Below, piece after piece: positions 52,551-61,530 of a DNA stretch of 64,000 nucleotides. The position numbers and the translations under genes are program-made. Position 1 is the stretch's first letter; each line of letters opens with the position of its first letter. The DNA lies in the NCBI GenBank assembly GCA_030263805.2, contig CP136010.1, positions 1,565,001-1,629,000 on the forward strand, read 5' to 3'. This stretch comes from Pseudomonas sp. FeN3W. GTDB lineage: Bacteria > Pseudomonadota > Gammaproteobacteria > Pseudomonadales > Pseudomonadaceae. Below the pieces are notes generated by a model. It had not been told where the DNA came from. It did not search any database and was given only the letters and a program-made list of their open reading frames with translations.

Positions 52551-53939
52551 CTACATGTGCGCTTCGGCGTACTCGGCCAGTACCGAACGCGGCACACCTT
52601 GCAAGGTGATGTGAACACCGTGGGAGAAGTCCTTGAAGCGCTCGGTCAGGTAGGTAAGGCCCGAACTGGTCGCCGACAGATATGGCGTGTCGATCTGCGC
52701 CAGGTTGCCCAGACAGATCACCTTCGAGCCGTTGCCCGCACGGGTGATGATGGTCTTCATCTGGTGCGGCGTGAGGTTCTGGCATTCATCGATCAGGATC
52801 AGGCTCTGCTGGAAACTGCGCCCGCGAATGTAGTTCAGCGATTTGAACTGCAGCGGCACCTTTTGCAGGATGTAGTCGATGCTGCCGTGGGTGTTCTCGT
52901 CCTCCATGTGCAGCGCCTCGAGGTTATCAGTGATCGCACCCAGCCAAGGCTCCATCTTCTCCGCCTCGGTGCCAGGCAGAAAGCCGATGTCTTCGTCCAG
53001 CCCCTGTACGCTGCGGGTGGCGATGATGCGCCGGTAGCGCTTGCTGACCACGGTCTGCTCGATGGCTGCAGCCAGCGCAAGAATGGTCTTGCCCGAACCG
53101 GCCGCGCCGGACAGGTTGACCAGATGGATGTCCGGGTCGAGCAAGGCGAACAGCGCCAATGCCTGATGAATGTCCCGCGGTCGCAAGCCCCAGGCTTCCT
53201 GATGCAGCAGCGGCTCCTGATGCAGGTCGAGCAGCAGCAGCTCATCGGCCTTGATGCCCTTGATCCAGCCGACGAAGCCCTGTTCGTCGATGATGAACTC
53301 GTTGATGTGTACCGCAGGCAGATTGTCGGTCAGTTGCACGCGATGCCAGGTGCGCCCATGGCCCTGGTGGGTCTCGACCTTGCTCACACGATCCCAGAAC
53401 GAGCCGCTGACGCTGTGATAGCCGGGGGAAAGCTGGCCGACGTCATCGACCAGCTGATCGGTATGGTAATCCTCTGCCGCTACGCCACAGGCACGCGCCT
53501 TCAGGCGCATGTTGATGTCCTTGGTGACCAGTACCACAGGCACGTCGGGGCGTTGTCTGCTCAGCTCGACCACCTGGTTGATGATCTTGTTGTCGTTCAG
53601 ATCTTCCGGCAACGCGTTGGGCTCGCCACGCTTGCTCATGAGGATCGAAAGACTACCGGACGGCCCGCTCTTGCCGCGCTGGATCGGTACGCCGAGCTCG
53701 ACCTCTTCCGGCGTTGCATCACCGAGCAGCTTGTCGATCAGACGAATCGCCTGACGACACTCGGCCGCGACGCTGTGTTTACCGGTCTTGAGTTGATCGA
53801 GCTCCTCCAGCACGGTCATCGGGAGGGCGACCTGATGTTCCTGGAAGTTCAGCAAAGCATTGGGATCGTGGATCAGTACATTCGTGTCGAGGACGTAGAG
53901 CGTGGGCTGGGTCGCGCGAGGTCTGCCGTAGTCATCCAT
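52551..53939 (-). CDS. PIN domain-PhoH family ATPase
   Basis: 462 residues from ATG 53939; an ATG at 53978 would add 13 residues. The N-terminal PIN nuclease domain has LYVLDTNVLIHDPNALL and the acidic residues VVLVTKDINMRLKARA. The C-terminal PhoH-type P-loop ATPase has LSGAAGSGKTILALAAAIEQ, Walker B LILIDECQNLTP and GNLAQIDTPYL. This is the YlaK/PhoH2 architecture, implicated in RNA unwinding and cleavage. Lies 99 bp upstream of moaC on the same strand; the relationship to Mo cofactor genes is probably only positional. Confidence 0.92.
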   Translation of the reverse strand: MDDYGRPRATQPTLYVLDTNVLIHDPNALLNFQEHQVALPMTVLEELDQLKTGKHSVAAECRQAIRLIDKLLGDATPEEVELGVPIQRGKSGPSGSLSILMSKRGEPNALPEDLNDNKIINQVVELSRQRPDVPVVLVTKDINMRLKARACGVAAEDYHTDQLVDDVGQLSPGYHSVSGSFWDRVSKVETHQGHGRTWHRVQLTDNLPAVHINEFIIDEQGFVGWIKGIKADELLLLDLHQEPLLHQEAWGLRPRDIHQALALFALLDPDIHLVNLSGAAGSGKTILALAAAIEQTVVSKRYRRIIATRSVQGLDEDIGFLPGTEAEKMEPWLGAITDNLEALHMEDENTHGSIDYILQKVPLQFKSLNYIRGRSFQQSLILIDECQNLTPHQMKTIITRAGNGSKVICLGNLAQIDTPYLSATSSGLTYLTERFKDFSHGVHITLQGVPRSVLAEYAEAHM

Positions 53940-54198
53940 ACTGATCACCTTCTTCTGGGGCCAGAAACGAAGAGCCAAAAGCGCTTCGCTGCAGAGTGAC
54001 CGCCATGCGATTCAGGTGAGCGGACGAGGGCAGCCGGTGGATTCGGGGCTGCCCAGGAGCCGCCACCTGTGTCGCAGGGTTCGGCGGTCTGAATTCGGTA
54101 ATACCGTAAAAGTTATGACAGACAAAAGACTTTTCCGTTGAACTCGGCTTTTTTTCACGAATCGACCAAACGGCCTTGGCGCGCGTGTTTCGGCCGCG

Positions 54199-55167
54199 CT
54201 ATTGTCGACGATCAAGGTGCGCGCTTTCGTCGCAGCGATTCACTTCCACGGTGATGTGCACCAGCTGCGGAAAGTCCTGCAACGCAGCCTTGTAGTGGTC
54301 GGCGGTGTGCGCCTGATGCGTCACCAGGCTCAGGATGCAGCTGTATTGCGCCCGCCCTACCCGCCACAGATGCAGATCGGTGACATCGGTATCCGGCACC
54401 TCCTGCAGCGCCTCCCTAACTCTGTGCACCAGCGGATCATCCATTTCCCGATCGAGCAACGCCTTGCCGGTATCCCGCAGCAGGCCGCGCGCCCAGACGA
54501 GGATCACCAGCGCACCGACAATGCCCATCACTGGGTCCAGCCAGCTCCAGCCGAAGAACTTGCCACCCAGCAGCGCGATGATCGCAGCCACCGACGTCAG
54601 CGCATCGGTCAGCACATGAATGAAGGCAGCGTGCCGATTCAGGTCCTTGCCACCCGAAGCGAGGTCATGCTCATGCGAATGGTCATGCGCGTGCTCGCCG
54701 TGGCCGTGGTCATGCTGATCCCGTAGCAACCAGGCGGACAGCAGATTCACCAGCAAGCCGATCACGGCGACCATCAACGCCGCATCGAAACCGATCACGA
54801 CCGGCGACCAGAGTCGCGACAGCGATTCGCCGATCATGAACAGTGCCACGACGACCAACAGCAGTGCGCTGGTGAAACCGGCCAGGACCTCGATCTTCCA
54901 GGTTCCGAACGCGAAACGCTGGTCTGCCGCATAGCGCCGAGCCAGCAGATACGCCAGCGCCGCCAGTCCGATAGCGACCATGTGCGAGGCCATATGCCAA
55001 CCGTCCGCGAGCAAGGCCATGGAGTTGAACCAATAACCGGTGGCGATCTCCACCAACATGGTCAAGCCGGTCAGCATGACCACCGCCCAGGTCTTACGCT
55101 CGGAGCTGCGCTCCAGCGGACGGTAGTCGTGAGGCGGTTGCCATTGCGCGTGATTGCAGCCAGACAT
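54199..55167 (-). CDS. Cation diffusion facilitator transporter (DmeF-like)
   Basis: From ATG 55167 (AAGGAG 6 bases upstream) it has 322 residues with six helices. TM2 carries the metal site LADGWHMASHMVAIGLA (Asp/His), and TM5 carries HVLTDALTSVAAII. A His-rich cytoplasmic loop HDHGHGEHAHDHSHEHD lies between TM4 and TM5. N-terminal CNHAQWQPPHDY is typical of the DmeF (Co/Ni/Zn) branch. Exports divalent metals in exchange for protons. Divergent from yaaA. The 54000-54198 gap before phoH contains nothing I can name. Confidence 0.92.
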   Translation of the reverse strand: MSGCNHAQWQPPHDYRPLERSSERKTWAVVMLTGLTMLVEIATGYWFNSMALLADGWHMASHMVAIGLAALAYLLARRYAADQRFAFGTWKIEVLAGFTSALLLVVVALFMIGESLSRLWSPVVIGFDAALMVAVIGLLVNLLSAWLLRDQHDHGHGEHAHDHSHEHDLASGGKDLNRHAAFIHVLTDALTSVAAIIALLGGKFFGWSWLDPVMGIVGALVILVWARGLLRDTGKALLDREMDDPLVHRVREALQEVPDTDVTDLHLWRVGRAQYSCILSLVTHQAHTADHYKAALQDFPQLVHITVEVNRCDESAHLDRRQ

Positions 55168-55301
55168 ACGAACTCCTTGGTTGACGCCTTCTAGCTTGTG
55201 CCTTGCCACACGGGGAAGGTCAACCGTTGCCTATGGCCGCTATAGCTGGAGCCGCTCCGCTCGTACCCCTACAATCGCGCCATCAGACAGGAGACCCGTA
55301 C

Positions 55302-56081
55302 ATGCTGATGGTGATTTCCCCCGCCAAGACGCTCGACTACGAAACACCCCCGATAACCGAACGCTTCACCCAACCTCAGTACCTGGAGCACTCGCAACTG
55401 CTGATCGACCAGTTGCGCGATTACTCGCCTGCGCAGATCAGCGAGCTCATGCATCTTTCCGACAAACTGGCGGCCCTGAACGTGGCGCGCTACGGCAGCT
55501 GGTCGGCTGACTCCAGGCTGGAGAATGCCAAGCAGGCCCTGCTCGCCTTCAAGGGCGATGTCTACACCGGACTGAGCGTCGAGGACTTCACCGAGAGCGA
55601 CCTGCTGTTCGCACAGGAGCATCTGCGCATGCTGTCCGGGCTCTACGGCCTGTTGCGGCCGCTGGACCTGATGCAACCGTATCGTCTGGAAATGGGCACA
55701 AAACTGGCCAATCCGCGCGGCAAGGATCTGTACGCGTTCTGGGGCGAGCGCATCAGTGGCTGGCTGAACGAGGCACTTGCCGAGCAGGGTGACGATATCC
55801 TGCTGAATCTGGCCTCGAACGAGTACTTCAGCGCGGTCAAACCCAAGGCGTTGAACGCACGGGTCATCAATGTCGACTTCAAGGACATGAAGAACGGCCA
55901 GTACAAGATCATCTCCTTCTACGCCAAGAAGGCTCGGGGCCTCATGGCACGCTGGGTGATCAAGGAGCGTATCGGCAACCCCGAGCAGCTGCCGGAATTC
56001 GACTACCAGGGCTACCGCTACAGTCAGGACGACTCGACCAGCGACCGCTTGGTATTCCTGCGCGACGCCGCCGACCAGTAA
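55302..56081 (+). CDS. yaaA: Peroxide stress protein YaaA
   Basis: From ATG 55302 (AGGAGACC upstream) it is 259 residues, the normal DUF328 length. MLMVISPAKTLDYE is diagnostic, as are LSGLYGLLRPLDLMQPYRLEMGTKL and SNEYFSAVK. In E. coli YaaA lowers intracellular free iron under hydrogen peroxide stress; it also binds DNA. Monocistronic. Confidence 0.96.
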   Translation: MLMVISPAKTLDYETPPITERFTQPQYLEHSQLLIDQLRDYSPAQISELMHLSDKLAALNVARYGSWSADSRLENAKQALLAFKGDVYTGLSVEDFTESDLLFAQEHLRMLSGLYGLLRPLDLMQPYRLEMGTKLANPRGKDLYAFWGERISGWLNEALAEQGDDILLNLASNEYFSAVKPKALNARVINVDFKDMKNGQYKIISFYAKKARGLMARWVIKERIGNPEQLPEFDYQGYRYSQDDSTSDRLVFLRDAADQ

Positions 56082-56869
56082 CAACGCAATGCCGGCGGCG
56101 GGCCCTGCACGGGCTCTGCCGCTGCCCTCACCGCCCCAATTGCGGGCCCGCACCAGCTCGTCTCGCCATCTCTACCAAGACCAGCCCGATCGATAGGCAG
56201 CACTCCGCCGAGCCGCTGATCGCACCTTGAATCCGTTCGCAAAAACTGGCCGATCAACGGTTGCCGACGCGGGAACTATCCAGCATGGCTCGCAATCATA
56301 AGCGCGTACCGACAATTCCAGGCGGAAAGGGAAGTCGCACATGAACGTGCATTGGGTCATCGATTTCGCAGATCGCGCCGTTCCAGATCGTCATTCGATC
56401 TCGGCGGTAGCGCAACCTCAGACGGCGATGCGGCTGATTATCCAGCCGAGAGCCGCGGCGCCGAGCAGAGCCTACGCGGCATCTGGCAAGGCAAACGCCG
56501 AGCAAGGCACGAACAGAGGGTTACGGCCATGCAAGCGCATCACTCCCGTTCGACCAGCAGCAGATGCCACGCATCGCGCGCGACGATGGTGCTCCTCAGC
56601 GACGCGCCGCCCGCCGATCACGAGCCTCCAGTGCAGATGACCATGATCGACATCTCGCCAGAGACACATGCGGCCTGACCAGCCATGGTGCGACATCCCG
56701 GCGATTAAGCAGACAGCAGATTTCAATCTCGAGGCATGCCTCGGGACAGAGCGGATTTCGTTCAGCGGACTGGCGATTCCCTCGACAAAGAACAGCAACC
56801 AGGCGCGGCCAAGAGGCCAGCGTCACCGGACAAGTAGAACGACCTTCGAAACGATTCAGGAGAAGCAAT
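56082..56869. other. 788-bp gene-free region upstream of the algA-type gene
   Basis: No reading frame here has both a ribosome-binding site and recognisable features; the frames at 56341-56678 are arginine-rich shadows. The region holds a candidate AlgU-type promoter at 56273-56300. Otherwise no structure stands out. It could be a long 5' leader or contain an untranslated RNA. Confidence 0.5.
56273..56300 (+). promoter_or_regulatory. Candidate AlgU (sigma22/RpoE-type) promoter
   Basis: GAACTA at 56273-56278, 17-bp spacer, TCATA at 56296-56300, close to the AlgU consensus GAACTT-N16/17-TCnnA. It lies about 570 bp upstream of the algA-type start, so the leader would be long. Short motif, chance match possible. 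Confidence 0.3.
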
Positions 56870-58315
56870 ATGATCCCGGTTATTCTTTCAGGCGGTAGCG
56901 GCTCCCGGCTGTGGCCCCTTTCCCGCAAGTCGTTCCCCAAGCAATTTCTTGCCCTGACCGGCGAGCAGACGTTGTTCCAGCAGACTGTCGAACGCCTGGC
57001 GTTTGATGGCATGCAGCAACCGCTGCTGGTCTGCAACAAGGATCACCGTTTCATCGTCAAGGAGCAGCTGGCTTCTCGCAAACTCGGCGTTCAAGGCCTT
57101 CTGCTCGAGCCTTTCGGTCGTAACACCGCACCGGCCATTGGTATCGCGGCGATGAAGCTGGTTGAAGAAGGACGCGACGAGCTGCTGCTAGTCCTGCCGG
57201 CCGACCATGTCATCGAAGATCAGAAGGCCTTCCAGCGCTCACTGGCACTGGCGACCAATGCTGCGGAAAATGGCGAAATGGTTCTTTTCGGTGTTCCGCC
57301 GACTCGTCCTGAAACCGGTTTTGGCTATATAAAAGCTAGCCAGGACGCCAATCATGGCCTGCCCGACGGAATCAAGCGCGTGGCGCAGTTCGTCGAGAAG
57401 CCGGACGAGGCTCGCGCCCAGAGCTATGTGGAGTCGGGCGACTACTTCTGGAACAGCGGTATGTTCCTGTTCCGCGCCAGCGTGTTCCTGGAGGAACTGA
57501 AAAAGCACGATCCGGACATCTACGACACCTGCTCGCTCGCCCTGGAGCGCAGCGTGAAGAACGGCGAGGAAGTGCTGATCGACCCCGCCACTTTCGCCTG
57601 CTGCCCAGACAATTCCATCGACTATGCAGTGATGGAAAAGACTCAACTGGCTTGCGTAGTGCCCATGTCGGCTGGCTGGAGTGATGTCGGCTCCTGGTCT
57701 TCGATCTGGGATGTGCACGAGAAGGACGAGAACGGTAATGTCCTCAAGGGCGACGTGATCGCCGAAGACTCACGCAACTGCCTGGTACACGGCAACGGCA
57801 AGCTGGTCACCGTGCTCGGCCTGGAAAACATCGTGGTGGTGGAGACCAAGGACGCCATGATGGTTGCCCACAAGGACAAAGTGCAGGACGTCAAGAAGCT
57901 GGTCAGCAAGCTCGACGCCCAGGACCGCAGCGAAACCAAGAACCACTGCGCCGTCTACCGCCCATGGGGTTGGTATGACTCGGTGGACATGGGCGGTCGC
58001 TTCCAGGTCAAGCGTATCTGCGTGAACCCGGGGGCCAGCCTCTCTCTGCAGATGCACCACCACCGTGCCGAGCATTGGATCGTTGTTTCCGGTACCGCCC
58101 AGGTCACCTGTAATGACAAGACTTTTCTGCTCACCGAGAATCAGTCGACCTATATCCCGATCACGTCGGTGCATCGTCTGGCCAACCCTGGGAAGATTCC
58201 GCTGGAGATCATCGAAGTCCAGTCCGGCAGCTATCTGGGTGAAGACGACATCGAGCGCTTCGATGACGTTTACGGCCGCGCCGAACAGAGCAACGAAGCC
58301 AAAGTTGCCCGTTAA
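56870..58315 (+). CDS. algA: Mannose-1-phosphate guanylyltransferase / mannose-6-phosphate isomerase
   Basis: Bifunctional enzyme giving GDP-mannose from fructose-6-P, for alginate or other mannose-containing polysaccharide. ATG 56870 has AGGAG 9 bases upstream and gives 481 residues, the AlgA length. The N-terminal nucleotidyltransferase has ILSGGSGSRLWPLSRKSFPKQFL and FVEKPDEARA. The C-terminal cupin isomerase has SLQMHHHRAEHWIVVSGTAQVT and NQSTYIPI. The sequence is very close to what I remember of P. aeruginosa AlgA. PslB and WbpW are paralogues of similar length, so the pathway is not settled. No other alginate gene is in the window. Confidence 0.9.
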   Translation: MIPVILSGGSGSRLWPLSRKSFPKQFLALTGEQTLFQQTVERLAFDGMQQPLLVCNKDHRFIVKEQLASRKLGVQGLLLEPFGRNTAPAIGIAAMKLVEEGRDELLLVLPADHVIEDQKAFQRSLALATNAAENGEMVLFGVPPTRPETGFGYIKASQDANHGLPDGIKRVAQFVEKPDEARAQSYVESGDYFWNSGMFLFRASVFLEELKKHDPDIYDTCSLALERSVKNGEEVLIDPATFACCPDNSIDYAVMEKTQLACVVPMSAGWSDVGSWSSIWDVHEKDENGNVLKGDVIAEDSRNCLVHGNGKLVTVLGLENIVVVETKDAMMVAHKDKVQDVKKLVSKLDAQDRSETKNHCAVYRPWGWYDSVDMGGRFQVKRICVNPGASLSLQMHHHRAEHWIVVSGTAQVTCNDKTFLLTENQSTYIPITSVHRLANPGKIPLEIIEVQSGSYLGEDDIERFDDVYGRAEQSNEAKVAR

Positions 58316-58641
58316 TGTTCGCCAAGTAAGAGGAAAGCCCGCTTCGGCGGGTTTTTCTTTGCTCGATTCCTGGCTCTGCGCGTCCTACAAGCGCATACTT
58401 GCGCAAACCCGTGTAGCGCCTTGCCGCAAAACACAGTATCAATGCCGCAGGTAACTCCTGGTTTTTTGAACTACTGCTCGAATCTGCAGCCTGCCAGGTA
58501 ATTGCTTAAACCTTTTCAGTTGACCTTGAGTCCCACAGACATAAGCTCGACTCCGTTGCAACTGAAAACTTCGGTTACAACCAAAGACGCATCATTCATT
58601 TCCAGACGCGTCTTAATTCAAACTAAAAACAGGATCCTTAC
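58316..58641. other. Gene-free region between the algA-type gene and the small ORFs
   Basis: Holds the terminator at 58334-58360. A TTGACC at 58520-58525 followed after 16 bp by TAAGCT is a weak promoter candidate for the next gene. The 58550-58640 stretch is A/T-rich. Nothing else recognised. Confidence 0.5.
58334..58360 (+). terminator. Rho-independent terminator of the algA-type gene
   Basis: AGCCCGC, loop TTCG, GCGGGTT (one G-U) followed by a T-rich run, 18 bp after the stop codon. Confidence 0.85.
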
Positions 58642-58863
58642 GTGACGAAAGACGAACTGCGCGCCGAACTTGAGCGCCAGGCGCAGCGCTTTACCAATGT
58701 CTATGGTGGTGAAATTACGACTTACGCGGCTGAACGCGAACCCGAGCGCAAGCCGTGGCGGAAAAAACCCACTGCGCTTGATCAAGTGTTTCAGCAGGAA
58801 CTGCAGAAGCTTGAACAGGAAAAACATGCCGACTGTGAAAACGCGGCAGCTGGGCAAGGCTGA
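58642..58863 (+). CDS. Small charged hypothetical protein
   Basis: 73 residues from GTG 58642 with AGGA about 8 bases upstream. MTKDELRAELERQAQRFTNVYGG is followed by ERKPWRKKPTALDQVFQQELQKLEQEKHADC. Predicted mostly helical, highly charged, no membrane segment. I do not recognise the family. It overlaps a second small frame at 58826. Moderately sure it is expressed: AT-rich leader, ribosome-binding site and sensible composition. Confidence 0.6.
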   Translation: MTKDELRAELERQAQRFTNVYGGEITTYAAEREPERKPWRKKPTALDQVFQQELQKLEQEKHADCENAAAGQG

Positions 58864-58969
58864 TCCTGACCTTCGTGCAGGACAGGCTCAAGCAGTCAAC
58901 TATCACAGCCGATACAACAGCAGCAGTGAACTGGAAAGCGCCGATAAGTCAGCGCTTACCGCCGAGTAA
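58826..58969 (+). CDS. Small hypothetical protein overlapping its upstream neighbour
   Basis: 47 residues from ATG 58826 with AGGAAAAAC just upstream. It overlaps the previous small gene by 38 bp in another frame and overlaps the 3' end of the convergent HerA-like gene by 21 bp. Product MPTVKTRQLGKADPDLRAG... is hydrophilic with a SRYNSSSELES segment. No family recognised. Possibly translationally coupled. Confidence 0.4.
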   Translation: MPTVKTRQLGKADPDLRAGQAQAVNYHSRYNSSSELESADKSALTAE

Positions 58970-60424
58970 TGAGCCGAGCAACCCTCTGGCCAACTGACGC
59001 CCCAACTGACTGGCTGCCTGGCTCAAGGCACTTTTTACGACCCGTCCGGCCAGATCCCCCAGATCGCTGCCTGCACTACTCTTGCTTCGTGCAGGCTTCT
59101 CGGCCAGACGCTCAGTCTCCTCGACCGCCTGCATGGCCCGAGCACTCAGTATTTCGTAGGCCGACTCACGGTCGACGGGCTTGTCATAACGGCCACGCAA
59201 GCTGGACCGCGCGACAAGCTGCATGCGCTCAGCTTCGCTCAGCGGCCCCGCCCGCGACTGTGGCGGCGCGATGGCGACGCGCTGCACCATCGCCGGTGTG
59301 CCTTTCGCCTCGAGCCCACCCACCAGGGCCTCACCGATACCCAGCTGGGTCAGCACATCCAGCGTCGCAAAGTCCGGGTTTGCACGAAAACCGTCAGCCA
59401 CCGAGCGCAGTGCTTTCTGCTCCTTGACGGTGTATGCCCGCAAACCATGCTGAATTCGCAGCCCCAGCTGCGCCAGTACCTGGTCAGGCAGGTCGGCCGG
59501 GGATTGAGTGACGAAGTAGACGCCAACACCTTTCGAACGAATCAGCCGCACCACCTGCACCAGCCGCTCCTGCAGCGCCTTCGGCGTATCACCGAACAGC
59601 AGATGCGCCTCATCGAAGAACAGGACCAGCAAAGGCCTGTCGGCATCGCCCCGCTCCGGAAGCTGCTCGAACAATTCGGCAAGCAGCCACAGCAGGAAGG
59701 TCGCATAAACCTTGGGTGCCTCATGCACCAGCACGCTGGCGTCGAGCAGGTGAATAGGACCCCGGCCGTCCGCCGCGGGGTGCAACAGATCCTCGAGCTG
59801 CAGGGCTGGCTCGCCGAATAGCGCCTCGGCGCCCTGCTGTTCGAGCGTCGCCAGACGTCGCAGCAAGGCCTGTGCCGATGCACCGGTGAACAGTGCACTG
59901 TCCTCACCGAGCAACTGCGGCTCAGCCTTGAGGTGCGCCAACAGCGCCTTGAGGTCCTTCAGATCGAGTAGCAGCAGGCCTTCACGGTCTGCCACCTTGA
60001 AAGCCGCGTACAAAGCGGCCTGCTGGCTGTCGGTGAGCTGCAGCAGGCTTCCCAACAGCAGCGGCCCCATCTCGCTCAGCGTGGTACGCAGCGGATGGCC
60101 GCTACGACCATGCACGTCCCACAGGGTCACCGGATACGCCTGCGGATGATGGCTCAGCCAGGGCATGCTGGCGATCCGCTCGGCGATCTTGCCCTGCGGT
60201 GTGCCTGCCGCCCCCAGGCCACAGAGATCGCCCTTGATGTCGGCAGCGAACACGGCAACTCCGGCATCGCTGAACTGCTCGGCCAGACGTTGCAAGGTGA
60301 CCGTCTTGCCGGTACCGGTGGCTCCGGCAATCAACCCGTGCCGATTGGCCAGGCGCAGGGACTGGGTGTTCGGTTCCCCCACCGCATCGGCGCCGAGTAC
60401 CAGACGATCGATTGCAGCCTTCAT
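58949..60424 (-). CDS. HerA-like P-loop ATPase (DUF853)
   Basis: 491 residues from ATG 60424 (GGAG upstream; the start A is shared with the previous stop). Walker A is GLIAGATGTGKTVTLQRLAEQF near residues 30-51. The Walker B region is PLLVLFFDEAHLLFGDTP. Arg-finger-like segments include VRLIRSKGVGVYFVTQSPADLP. HerA/FtsK superfamily, DUF853 branch, close to E. coli YjgR-like proteins. The C-terminal Gly/Leu/Arg-rich tail QLGRQLARGLLGSLLGGKR looks membrane- or RNA-interacting. DNA or RNA translocase function is inferred. Gene order upstream (small gene, purU, mvaT, sbcB) matches P. aeruginosa. Confidence 0.87.
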   Translation of the reverse strand: MKAAIDRLVLGADAVGEPNTQSLRLANRHGLIAGATGTGKTVTLQRLAEQFSDAGVAVFAADIKGDLCGLGAAGTPQGKIAERIASMPWLSHHPQAYPVTLWDVHGRSGHPLRTTLSEMGPLLLGSLLQLTDSQQAALYAAFKVADREGLLLLDLKDLKALLAHLKAEPQLLGEDSALFTGASAQALLRRLATLEQQGAEALFGEPALQLEDLLHPAADGRGPIHLLDASVLVHEAPKVYATFLLWLLAELFEQLPERGDADRPLLVLFFDEAHLLFGDTPKALQERLVQVVRLIRSKGVGVYFVTQSPADLPDQVLAQLGLRIQHGLRAYTVKEQKALRSVADGFRANPDFATLDVLTQLGIGEALVGGLEAKGTPAMVQRVAIAPPQSRAGPLSEAERMQLVARSSLRGRYDKPVDRESAYEILSARAMQAVEETERLAEKPARSKSSAGSDLGDLAGRVVKSALSQAASQLGRQLARGLLGSLLGGKR

Positions 60425-60663
60425 CAACCACTCTCCTTGTCGTGCTCGCACGTACCGGCTGGGGCGCCCTCGCCGGCCGCCGATGCACTCGACGGCCGAC
60501 CTGCATTGCCCTGCTCAGCCTGAAGCTCGGCCCATAGCGCGGCGGCACCGGCGAACTCGGTGCCCTGCTCGGGCGACAGCGCCTCGGGATCGTATCGCTG
60601 AGTACAACCACTGCCGATGACAGGCGGCGCCTTGGCCGCGGCACGTTCGAGGGGATCGGTCAC
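60424..60663 (-). CDS. Small hypothetical protein coupled to the HerA-like ATPase
   Basis: 79 residues, MTDPLERAAAKAPPVIGSGCTQRYDPEALSPEQGTEF..., Ala/Gly/Glu-rich with two Cys and no membrane segment. Its stop codon overlaps the HerA-like start by one base (TGATG), so translation is coupled. I do not know the family; a gene of similar size sits in the same place in P. aeruginosa. Confidence 0.7.
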   Translation of the reverse strand: MTDPLERAAAKAPPVIGSGCTQRYDPEALSPEQGTEFAGAAALWAELQAEQGNAGRPSSASAAGEGAPAGTCEHDKESG

Positions 60664-60678
60664 GGATGCTCCCAGATA

Positions 60679-61530
60679 TCAGTTGAACACCATCGTCTTG
60701 TTGCTGTGTACCAGCACGCGGTCTTCCAAGTGATAGCGCAGGCCGCGAGAAAGCACCATCTTCTCCACGTCCTTGCCGAGCCGGACCATGTCCTCGATGC
60801 TGTCGCGATGGCTCACGCGCACTACGTCCTGCTCGATGATCGGGCCGGCGTCGAGTTCCTCGGTGACATAGTGACAGGTGGCGCCGATCAGCTTCACGCC
60901 GCGCAGCGAGGCCTGATGATAGGGCTTGGCGCCGACGAAGGACGGCAGAAAGCTGTGATGGATATTGATTACGCGCTGGGCGAACTCGTCGCACAGCTCG
61001 GACGGCAGAATCTGCATGTACCGCGCGAGCACAATCACATCGGCGCGCTGCTCGCGGACCAGGCGGGAGACTTCGGCGAAGGCCTCCTGCTTGTTGGCGG
61101 GGTCGACCGGCACGTGGATATAGGGAATGCCGTGCCATTCGACCATGCTGCGCAGGTCGTCATGGTTGGAGATCACGCAGGGAATGTCGCAGTCCAGCTC
61201 GCCGCTGTGCCAACGGTGCAGTAGATCGGCCAGGCAGTGGGATTCGCGACTGGCCATCAGCACCACGCGCTTGCGCTGCTCGGAGTCGGTGACTCGCCAT
61301 TCCATTGAAAACTCACGGGCGATCGGAGCGAACGCCTGACGGAAACCGTCCAGATCGAAGGGCAATGAGTCCGCGCGAATTTCGTGACGCATGAAGAACC
61401 AACCGCTCTGGTGATCCGAATGATGGTTGGCTTCAGTGATCCAGCCGTTGTATGTGGCAAGAAAGTTACTGACTTTGGCAACAATGCCAACGCCATCGGG
61501 ACAGGCAATGACCAGCCTGAAAGTGCGCAT
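60679..61530 (-). CDS. purU: Formyltetrahydrofolate deformylase
   Basis: Hydrolyses 10-formyl-THF to THF and formate, supplying formate for PurT and balancing one-carbon pools. ATG 61530 (GGAG 9 bases upstream) gives 283 residues; the preceding TTG is unlikely. The N-terminal ACT domain MRTFRLVIACPDGVGIVAKVSNFLA is followed by the formyltransferase domain with VISNHDDLRSMVEWHGIPY and NIHHSFLPSFVGAKPYHQA. Precedes the small HerA partner gene. Confidence 0.96.
   Translation of the reverse strand: MRTFRLVIACPDGVGIVAKVSNFLATYNGWITEANHHSDHQSGWFFMRHEIRADSLPFDLDGFRQAFAPIAREFSMEWRVTDSEQRKRVVLMASRESHCLADLLHRWHSGELDCDIPCVISNHDDLRSMVEWHGIPYIHVPVDPANKQEAFAEVSRLVREQRADVIVLARYMQILPSELCDEFAQRVINIHHSFLPSFVGAKPYHQASLRGVKLIGATCHYVTEELDAGPIIEQDVVRVSHRDSIEDMVRLGKDVEKMVLSRGLRYHLEDRVLVHSNKTMVFN

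Noticed and set aside
52557..53999. 480-codon plus-strand open frame
   Set aside because: Antisense to the PIN-PhoH gene over its whole length.
56341..56678. Two overlapping plus-strand frames of 99 and 108 codons before the algA-type gene
   Set aside because: Both cover the same DNA in different frames with Arg/Ala-rich composition, and neither has a clear ribosome-binding site.
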